From assembly GCF_000720425.1 (NCBI RefSeq), contig NZ_JOAJ01000004.1:186001-250000 (forward strand): 64,000 bases of DNA, written 5' to 3'. Under the pieces are notes generated by a model. It worked only from the letters and a program-made list of their open reading frames with translations, was not told the DNA's origin and did not search any database. Of this stretch, positions 57,554 to 64,000 are shown piece after piece. The stretch is from Nocardia rhamnosiphila NBRC 108938 (GTDB taxonomy: Bacteria; Actinomycetota; Actinomycetes; Mycobacteriales; Mycobacteriaceae). Numbering within the stretch: position 1 is the stretch's first letter; every line of letters starts with the position of its first letter. A program made the translations under genes and the position numbers.

Positions 57554-58144
57554 ATGAGCACCCGCCGCCGACTCGCCCCGGAGGAACGTCGAGAGCTACT
57601 CCTGGACGCCGGAGAGCGCCTCTTCGCCGAACGGGCCTACGACGATGTTCTGATGGAGGACGTGGCCGCCGCCGCCGGGGTTTCGCGAGCGCTGCTGTAC
57701 CGCCACTTTCCCAACAAGCGCGAACTCTTCGCAGAGATCTACCGCCGCGCGACGACACAGCTGCTCGCGGACACTGTCCTCGACTCGCAACGGCCGCTCA
57801 CCGATCAACTGGCCGCCGCCCTGGATATCCATTTCGACTATTTCGAGTCCAACGCGCATTCGGTGATCGCCGCCAACCGGCAGCTCGCGGGCGATCCCAC
57901 CGTCCAGGCGATCATCTGGGGCGAACTCGGCGAACTCCGTCACCGCATGGTCGATGTCACCGGTCTCACCGGCCGCGACCGCGAACTGGCGTCCTCGGTG
58001 CTCATGAGCTGGCTGACCTTCGTGCGGGTGCTCACGGTCGACTGGCTGGAGCAGCGCTCCTGCACCCGCGACCGGCTCCGTGACATCTGCATGGGCGCAC
58101 TCGCCGGGGCCTTGGGCCCGATCCTCGCGCCGGAAGAATCCTGA
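57554..58144 (+). CDS. TetR family repressor
   Basis: A 196-residue TetR regulator. Helix-turn-helix LMEDVAAAAGVSRALLYRHFPNKRELF (about 33-59). The C-terminal half includes VIAANRQLAGDPTVQAIIWGELGELR. It begins 9 bases after the second operator-like site, so autorepression is likely, together with control of the divergent membrane protein. Confidence 0.9.
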   Translation: MSTRRRLAPEERRELLLDAGERLFAERAYDDVLMEDVAAAAGVSRALLYRHFPNKRELFAEIYRRATTQLLADTVLDSQRPLTDQLAAALDIHFDYFESNAHSVIAANRQLAGDPTVQAIIWGELGELRHRMVDVTGLTGRDRELASSVLMSWLTFVRVLTVDWLEQRSCTRDRLRDICMGALAGALGPILAPEES

Positions 58145-58219
58145 GCGCTTCGCCCGAGTCGGCGGATTTCGGTTCGTGGGGACCGCCGATCCCGTTGTCG
58201 GGCAGGCGGACGGCCCCGA

Positions 58220-58975
58220 TCAACGACCTCGCCGGGCACCGGCCGGCCAGTGCTCGAGCCAGTCGTCGGCAGACAACGGAAGGCGGGCGCCCCGGCGGAT
58301 TTCGGCGGCGTCCTCGGCCTGCCGAATCGCGGTAGCGAAGGCGAGGGCGGCCTTGCGCAAGCGCTCTTCGGCGCTCTCCGGACCGCCCAGGTGGACGGTA
58401 CGCAGATCGTCCGGGATCAGTTCCTCCGGGAGACCGGCCCGCACGCTGCGGGAACAGATCTTCTCCGCCAACGCCAGCGCCGGTTGCGCCGAGGCGATAC
58501 CGTCCAGGCAGGAACGCCGCGTCTTCTCCGCGGATTTCTTTTCCTCCCAGGCCTTCTCCTGCGCCGCCACTTTCTCCTCGACCGTGACCGCCGCACCGAA
58601 ACCGTATTCGTCGGGGCCCGCGGCCAGATGCGGGCTGCGGTTCACCAGTTTGGCGACCAGCGCGGCGGCCACGTCGTCGATGGTGAATTCGCCCGCCGCC
58701 TCGGCTATCCGCGAATGGAAGAGCACCTGCAGCAACAGATCCCCCAGTTCCTCACGGATCGTCGCGGCGTCCTCCTGCTGGATCGCGTCGAGCAGTTCGT
58801 AGGTCTCCTCCAGCAGATACGGCCGCAGGGAATCGTGGGTCTGCGTGACCTCCCAGCCGCCGAACCGCCACAGCCGGTCCATCACCTCGACCGCTTCGGC
58901 CAATCCGGCGGCCACGGCAGCGGTTTCCGATTCGAGCACACCCGGCTCGGGCCGGTCGGCGCGCGCATCGCTCAT
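58220..58975 (-). CDS. mazG: Nucleoside triphosphate pyrophosphohydrolase MazG
   Basis: Hydrolyses aberrant NTPs/dNTPs to NMPs. The 251 residues hold the MazG core [39 protein letters not shown], where EExYE and EELGD bind Mg. A second degenerate helical half ends with [11 protein letters not shown] 58975 overlaps the mfd stop by 4 bases, so it is coupled to repair helicase translation, as in mycobacteria. Mycobacterial MazG removes oxidised dCTP. Confidence 0.93.
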   Translation of the reverse strand: MSDARADRPEPGVLESETAAVAAGLAEAVEVMDRLWRFGGWEVTQTHDSLRPYLLEETYELLDAIQQEDAATIREELGDLLLQVLFHSRIAEAAGEFTIDDVAAALVAKLVNRSPHLAAGPDEYGFGAAVTVEEKVAAQEKAWEEKKSAEKTRRSCLDGIASAQPALALAEKICSRSVRAGLPEELIPDDLRTVHLGGPESAEERLRKAALAFATAIRQAEDAAEIRRGARLPLSADDWLEHWPAGARRGR

Positions 58976-61900
58976 CGCGCCGGACTCACCTCGGTCGCGA
59001 CCGTGAGATCGACCGCTCCGGCGGCCTTGCCGTCGAGGGCGAGCAACAGATCGGCGAGATACTGCAGCAGCGCGACATCACGCAGCCGGTCGGCGCCGAC
59101 GCTGTCCTGCACCCGTGGCAGCGGCAGCTGCACCACCGAACTGGCCGCGCGGTAGTTCGCGCTCGGGTAGATCCGCTTGAGCCGCATCTGTTTCGAATCG
59201 GGTAGCGACAGCGGCGACACCTTCACCGTGGTCCCGGTGACCGCGATCTCGGTGACCCCGTACTCCCGCGCCAGCAGCCGCAGTTTCGCCACCGAGACGA
59301 GCCGGCCCACCTCCACCGGCAGCGGACCGTAGCGGTCGGTGAGTTCCTCGACCACCGCGGCCAGCGCCGGATCGTCGTGGGCGGCGGCGAGTTTGCGGTA
59401 GGCCTCCAGCCGGAGCCGGTCGCTGGCGATGTAGTCGGGCGGGATGTGCGCGTCCACCGGGAGATCGATACGGACCTCTTTGGTCTCCTCGGTGGTGATC
59501 GGTTTGCCGTCCGCGGCCGCGCGGTAGGCCTCCACCGCCTCGCCGACGAGACGCACATAGAGGTCGAACCCGACGCCGGCCACGTGGCCGGACTGTTCGG
59601 CGCCCAACACGTTACCCGCGCCGCGGATCTCGAGGTCCTTCATCGCCACCGCCATCCCCGCGCCGAGATCGGAGTTCTGCGCGATGGTGGCGAGCCGGTC
59701 GTAGGCGGTTTCGGTGAGCGGTTTCTCCCCCGGATACAGAAAATAGGCGTACCCGCGTTCGCGGCTGCGCCCCACCCGCCCGCGCAACTGGTGCAGCTGG
59801 GAGAGGCCGAGCGCATCGGCCCGTTCCACGATCAGCGTATTGGCGTTGGAGATGTCCAGGCCGGTCTCGATGATCGTGGTGCACACCAGGACATCGAATT
59901 CGCGCTGCCAGAAACCCTGCACGGTGCGTTCGAGGGTGTCCTCGTTCATCTGCCCGTGCGCCACCACGACCCGGGCCTCCGGGACCAGATCCCGGATCCG
60001 CTTGGCCGCCTTGTCGATCGAGGAGACCCGGTTGTGCACATAGAACACCTGGCCGTCGCGCAGCAGCTCACGCCGGATCGCGGCGGTGACCTGCTTGTCG
60101 TTGTAGCCGCCGACATAGGTGAGCACCGGATGCCGTTCCTCGGGCGGGGTCAGGATGGTCGACATCTCCCGGATACCGGCCAGGCTCATCTCCAGCGTGC
60201 GCGGGATCGGCGTCGCCGACATGGTCAGCACGTCCACATGGGTGCGCAGCGCCTTGATGTGCTCCTTGTGCTCCACCCCGAAACGCTGCTCCTCGTCCAC
60301 GATCACCAGGCCGAGATTCTTCCAGCGCACACCGGTCTGCAGCAGCCGGTGGGTGCCGACCACGATATCGACCTCCCCCTCGGCCATCCCCGCCAGCACC
60401 TCCCGCGATTCCGCCGGATCGGTGAACCGGGACAGACCCTTCACGGTCACCGGGAAACCGGCGAGCCGCTCGGAGAAGGTCTGCAGATGCTGCTGGGCCA
60501 GCAGGGTGGTCGGCACCAGGACCACCACCTGCTTCCCGTCCTGCACGGCCTTGAACGCGGCGCGCACCGCGATCTCGGTCTTGCCGTAGCCGACATCGCC
60601 GCAGACCACCCGGTCCATCGGTACGGCCTTCTCCATATCCGCCTTCACATCGGAGATGGCGGTGAGCTGATCGACGGTCTCGGTGAAGGCGAACGCGTCC
60701 TCCATCTCCCGCTGCCACGGGGTGTCCGGGCCGAAGGCGTGGCCGGGCGCCGCCTGCCGGGCGGCATAGAGCTGTACCAGTTCACCGGCGATCTCCCGGA
60801 CCGCCTTACGCGCCCTGCGCTTGGTGTTCGCCCAGTCCGCGCCGCCCAGCTTGGACAGGCTCGGCATCTCCCCGCCCACATACCGGGACAGCTGGTCCAG
60901 CGATTCCATCGGCACGTACAACCGGTCGCCGGGCTGCCCGCGTTTCCCGGGGGCGTATTCGATCACCAGATATTCGCGCCGCGCACCGCCGACCGTGCGC
61001 TCGATCATCTCCACGAACCGGCCGATGCCGTGCTGGTCGTGCACGACCATATCCCCGGCGTTCAATGCCAGTGGATCGACCTGGTTGCGGCGTTTGGCCG
61101 GCAGCCGCTTCCCGTCGGCCGGCGCGGTGACCCGGTTACCCGTGAGATCGGATTCCGCGACCACCACCAGGCCGGCGTCCCCGAAGATCACCCCGTCGTG
61201 CAGCGACCCGCACAGCACCCCGACCACCCCGGGCGCCGGTTCCGCACCGGCCTCCAGTTGCGCGGCGGGAACCTCGGCTTCACCGAGACGCTCCAAGGTG
61301 CGCTGGGCGGTACCGTGCCCGGCCAGCACCACCACCGCGCGACCGCCGGTCGTCACATGCGCGCGCAGCGACGCGAAAATGGTCGCCACCAGTTCGTCGG
61401 ACCCCCGCGCGGTGGGGCCGGACTGCACCGGCAACTCCACCTCCGCGGGATCCCCGGACGCCAGCGGGCTCAACGTCCACCAGGGCAGTTCCCGCGCCTC
61501 GGCGCTCGCCTGGATATCGGACAGCGGGCGATAGGCCGACGCCGCCAGATCCAGCCCGTGCGCACCCAGCGGCGCGTCACCCCCGAAGGAGGCGGCGGTC
61601 CACGACGCCTCCAGGAACTCCTCACCGGTGCGCATGAGATCGGCCGCCCGGGTGCGCACCTTCTCCGGATCGCACACCAGCAGATGGGTGCGATCGGGCA
61701 ATTGCTCGGTCAGCAGGCGCAGCTCACCGGGCTGCAGCACCGGCAGCAGCGCCTCCATACCCTCGACCGGAATACCCTCGGCCAGCTTCGCCAGCATCTC
61801 CACCAGCGCGGCATCCGCCGGGTTCGCCGCCGCCACCTCCGCGGCCCGCTCGCGCACCGCCGCGGTGAGCAACAGTTCCCGGCAGGGCGGCGCGACCACG

Positions 61901-62586
61901 GTCTCCAGCGAGGTCTCCCCGAGCGAACGCTGATCGGCCACCGAGAACGGCCGCAACTCGGTGATCTCATCGCCCCAGAACTCCACCCGGACCGGATGAT
62001 CCGCGGTCGGCGGGAACAGATCCAGAATGCCGCCGCGCACCGCGAACTCGCCGCGTTTACCCACCATATCCACGCGCGTGTACGCGAATTCGACCAGCCG
62101 CGCGACCAATTCGTCGAAATCGGCTTCCCCGCCGATCCGCAGCACAATCGGTTCGATATCGCCCAGACCGCTCGCCATCGGCTGCATCAGCGAGCGCACC
62201 GTGGTCACCACGACCCGCAACGGTTCCGGGAACACCGGATCGTCCGGATGCGCCAGCCGCCGCAACACCTCGAGCCGGCGCCCGACCGTATCGGCGCCCG
62301 GCGACAACCGCTCGTGCGGCAAGGTCTCCCAGGAGGGGAACTGCGCGACCGCCGATCCCAGCATCTCGCCCAGTTCCAGCGTCAGATCATCGGCCTCCCG
62401 GCCGGTCGCGGTCACCACCACCACCGGCTGCTCGACGGCCATGGTCGCCGCGACGAACGACCGCGCCGCCGCCGGCGCCACCAGTTCCACCGGCGATCGC
62501 CCGAGCATCCCGGAAACGGTCCGCAACGCGGTATCGGCACCGGCCGCGGCGGCCAGTCCCGCCAGTGGTGGACGTGGGGCAGACAT
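58972..62586 (-). CDS. mfd: Transcription-repair coupling factor
   Basis: A 1204-residue DNA translocase that removes stalled RNA polymerase and recruits UvrA. The N-terminal UvrB-like module is at about 30-340, the RNA polymerase interaction domain near 520-590 ([20 protein letters not shown]), and helicase motifs [11 protein letters not shown] (Walker A) and [10 protein letters not shown] (Walker B). The TRG region has [18 protein letters not shown]. The C-terminal regulatory domain ends in [13 protein letters not shown] 62586 with AGGAG upstream is chosen over the longer frame. Confidence 0.96.
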   Translation of the reverse strand: MSAPRPPLAGLAAAAGADTALRTVSGMLGRSPVELVAPAAARSFVAATMAVEQPVVVVTATGREADDLTLELGEMLGSAVAQFPSWETLPHERLSPGADTVGRRLEVLRRLAHPDDPVFPEPLRVVVTTVRSLMQPMASGLGDIEPIVLRIGGEADFDELVARLVEFAYTRVDMVGKRGEFAVRGGILDLFPPTADHPVRVEFWGDEITELRPFSVADQRSLGETSLETVVAPPCRELLLTAAVRERAAEVAAANPADAALVEMLAKLAEGIPVEGMEALLPVLQPGELRLLTEQLPDRTHLLVCDPEKVRTRAADLMRTGEEFLEASWTAASFGGDAPLGAHGLDLAASAYRPLSDIQASAEARELPWWTLSPLASGDPAEVELPVQSGPTARGSDELVATIFASLRAHVTTGGRAVVVLAGHGTAQRTLERLGEAEVPAAQLEAGAEPAPGVVGVLCGSLHDGVIFGDAGLVVVAESDLTGNRVTAPADGKRLPAKRRNQVDPLALNAGDMVVHDQHGIGRFVEMIERTVGGARREYLVIEYAPGKRGQPGDRLYVPMESLDQLSRYVGGEMPSLSKLGGADWANTKRRARKAVREIAGELVQLYAARQAAPGHAFGPDTPWQREMEDAFAFTETVDQLTAISDVKADMEKAVPMDRVVCGDVGYGKTEIAVRAAFKAVQDGKQVVVLVPTTLLAQQHLQTFSERLAGFPVTVKGLSRFTDPAESREVLAGMAEGEVDIVVGTHRLLQTGVRWKNLGLVIVDEEQRFGVEHKEHIKALRTHVDVLTMSATPIPRTLEMSLAGIREMSTILTPPEERHPVLTYVGGYNDKQVTAAIRRELLRDGQVFYVHNRVSSIDKAAKRIRDLVPEARVVVAHGQMNEDTLERTVQGFWQREFDVLVCTTIIETGLDISNANTLIVERADALGLSQLHQLRGRVGRSRERGYAYFLYPGEKPLTETAYDRLATIAQNSDLGAGMAVAMKDLEIRGAGNVLGAEQSGHVAGVGFDLYVRLVGEAVEAYRAAADGKPITTEETKEVRIDLPVDAHIPPDYIASDRLRLEAYRKLAAAHDDPALAAVVEELTDRYGPLPVEVGRLVSVAKLRLLAREYGVTEIAVTGTTVKVSPLSLPDSKQMRLKRIYPSANYRAASSVVQLPLPRVQDSVGADRLRDVALLQYLADLLLALDGKAAGAVDLTVATEVSPAR

Positions 62587-62818
62587 GTTCTCTCCTGAAC
62601 GCCGAACGAAAGAATTCCACCGGGCCAGCCGAGTGTATCGACGAGCGTCCAGCGGATTATCAGCGGTCCGGGAGGACAGCTCCGCCGATCTGCCGAGGTC
62701 AGACAATCAGCAGCCATGAACGGCGGGAGCGGATGTGCGTATCGGTCTGCTCACGGAAAACGAGGCGGGCCGATACGCGAAGGCGAGCACCGCGGATCGG
62801 CGGTGGGCGGCGCCGGGA

Positions 62819-63466
62819 TTACGGCACGTAGCGCCGCAACCGCCGGGCGGCGAACTCGCGGAAGTACGACACCTTGTCGTCGGGGACGATGGAGGGGAGC
62901 AGGAAATACCAGGCCCGTTCCATGCGCGACGCCATCTGGTCCACCGATTCCGTGCCGACGGCCACGATGTGGATTCCGGTGGTGAGCCCGTACAGCAGCA
63001 GGCCGACGGTCTCCGGATCGAGGTCGGGGAGCAGGTCGCCCTGGGTGATCGCCCGTTCGGCGAGGAGGCGATAGGTCTCGCCCCAGGTCTTGGCGATATT
63101 GTCGCCGTTGGCGCCGCGGTAGTCGCCGATCTGGTGGGTCAGTTTGAGCATGGCGCCGACCATCGGGTCGTTCATCGACAGGTCGGCCACCACGTAGGTG
63201 ATGCCGATGGCGGCTTCGAGGGCGGGGACCCGGGAATCGAAGAATCCTTTGCAGGACGCGATGAGGCGTTCGTTGCCCTGGTCGACCACAGCGCGGGCCA
63301 GTTCCTCTTTGGACCCGAAGTGAAAGTACAAGGCGCCCTTGGTCACGTTGGACTGCGCGATGATCTCGCTGAGGCTCGCATTGGCGTAGCCCAAGCGCAG
63401 AAAGACATCGGCAGCGCCCGCGAGAACGGAATCGCGAGTGATCTCCGCGCGCGCTTGCCTAGCCAT
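62819..63466 (-). CDS. Gamma-butyrolactone-receptor-like TetR regulator
   Basis: A 215-residue TetR protein with the opening and helix-turn-helix typical of ArpA/ScbR receptors: AEITRDSVLAGAADVFLRLGY and SEIIAQSNVTKGALYFHFGSKEELA. These proteins bind butyrolactone signals and control secondary metabolism in Streptomyces; the ligand here is unknown. A 13-bp direct repeat lies just upstream. No butyrolactone synthase gene is in the window. Confidence 0.85.
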   Translation of the reverse strand: MARQARAEITRDSVLAGAADVFLRLGYANASLSEIIAQSNVTKGALYFHFGSKEELARAVVDQGNERLIASCKGFFDSRVPALEAAIGITYVVADLSMNDPMVGAMLKLTHQIGDYRGANGDNIAKTWGETYRLLAERAITQGDLLPDLDPETVGLLLYGLTTGIHIVAVGTESVDQMASRMERAWYFLLPSIVPDDKVSYFREFAARRLRRYVP

Positions 63467-63501
63467 CAGCTCCGCCTGTCATCCCAATAACCAGCCATCC
63501 T

Positions 63502-63533
63502 GAAGTAGACCGACATTGTCGAAGTAGACCGAC
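63502..63533. promoter_or_regulatory. Direct repeats, candidate autoregulatory operator
   Basis: GAAGTAGACCGAC occurs at 63502-63514 and 63521-63533, 19 bases apart, 36 to 67 bases upstream of the TetR start. Extending to CTT gives a partial palindrome AAGTAGACCGACTT. Confidence 0.55.
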
Positions 63534-63628
63534 TTACCGCCCGAACAGCACCCAAAGGATGGGTGAACCGTACCATCCGTGTTCGCTACGTCTCTCGATT
63601 CATCGACCCGCCCGAGTTCGCCGGTAGT

Positions 63629-64000
63629 TCATCGGTGGTTGCCCGAACTGTGCTGCCCGCCCGGCGAGTTCGCCGGAGGCTGCCCGGGCAGGGCGGGCCA
63701 TTCCGAGCTGAGCTGGGGGTCGGCCTCCAGATGGCTCAGGCCGTTCCAGCACAGATTGACCAGATGGGCCGCGACGACTTCTTTGGATGGGCTGCGCACA
63801 TCCAGCCACCAGGTGGCGGTGGTGGCCACCATCCCGACCAGCGCCTGGGCGTACAGGCCGGCCAGGCTGATATCGAAACCGCGGCGTTCGAAATCACCGC
63901 CGAGCAGATGCGCCACCTGATTGACCGCCTCGTTGAGCAGACTCGAGTAGCGGCCGTCGGTGGAGGACACCGGCTGATCACGGACCAGGATGCGGAACCC
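63629..64000 (-). CDS. TetR-like regulator C-terminal part, cut by window edge
   Basis: The minus-strand frame is open from the right edge to a stop at 63629, so the N-terminus and helix-turn-helix lie outside. The visible part matches a TetR ligand domain: AVNQVAHLLGGDFERRGFDISLAGLYAQALVGMVATTATWWL, then VVAAHLVNLCWNGLSHL, and a Pro/Ser/Gly tail. Ligand and target are unknown. Confidence 0.75.
   Translation of the reverse strand, partial: GFRILVRDQPVSSTDGRYSSLLNEAVNQVAHLLGGDFERRGFDISLAGLYAQALVGMVATTATWWLDVRSPSKEVVAAHLVNLCWNGLSHLEADPQLSSEWPALPGQPPANSPGGQHSSGNHR

Noticed and set aside
59377..62598. 1073-codon plus-strand frame opposite mfd
   Set aside because: Entirely antisense to mfd, which has all helicase motifs.

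Overview
The window is high-GC actinobacterial DNA, most likely from Nocardia or a close relative in the Mycobacteriales. Much of it follows the gene order around Mycobacterium tuberculosis guaA, guaB3, guaB2, sigD, whiB3, groES/groEL1, tsaD, alr, nnr, glmS, glmM, rpsI and rplM, with a separate mazG-mfd block near the right end. Starts are often GTG, and operon junctions often overlap by 4 to 8 bases. The comparison with M. tuberculosis is from memory; no search was run.

Region 1 (1-8.8 kb) has a truncated PspC-type sensor kinase gene divergent from a PspC/LiaF-like membrane protein and a small membrane protein. The purine genes guaA, guaB3 and guaB2 follow, with a 673-base palindrome-rich spacer between guaB3 and guaB2. 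Region 2 (8.3-17.7 kb) is regulatory and stress related: a DUF5319-type protein, rsdA-sigD, a helical protein, whiB3 with a visible promoter and palindrome, a SigK-like ECF sigma factor without an adjacent anti-sigma factor, groES-groEL1 under a CIRCE operator, and a membrane-anchored Hsp70-like protein. Region 3 (17.7-26.6 kb) is a tightly coupled operon nnr-alr-hydrolase-tsaE-tsaB-rimI-tsaD, then a cupredoxin lipoprotein and glmS.

Region 4 (26.6-35 kb) is accessory. It holds a hydrolase-like protein whose nucleophile is replaced, a tandem repeat, a type II NADH dehydrogenase-like flavoprotein, and two convergent cassettes of type VII secretion-like substrates with no secretion machinery nearby. 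Each cassette has an EspC-like protein, a WXG-like protein, and a protein ending in the same YYRRxSWL tail. Region 5 (35-46.9 kb) has glmM, rplM-rpsI, a degenerate Hsp70-like protein beside an FHA-ABC exporter of the Rv1747 type, a zinc metallopeptidase lipoprotein, an FHA/zinc-ribbon protein and a second lipoprotein.

Region 6 (46.9-53.9 kb) is the most striking part. It is a compact plus-strand operon behind two IdeR/DtxR-like iron boxes. It encodes a VioC/clavaminate-synthase-type 2-oxoglutarate dioxygenase, an SbnB-like dehydrogenase, a fold-III PLP decarboxylase, an SbnA-like synthase and a MATE exporter. A flavodoxin with its own iron-box-like site follows. It looks like an iron-repressed pathway for a 2,3-diaminopropionate-derived metabolite that lacks any visible condensing enzyme.

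Region 7 (54-64 kb) has a PPOX-type flavin protein, a TerD protein, three complete TetR regulators and one partial one, with palindromes or repeats next to the three complete ones, a methyltransferase, a DUF4345-like membrane protein, mazG and mfd.
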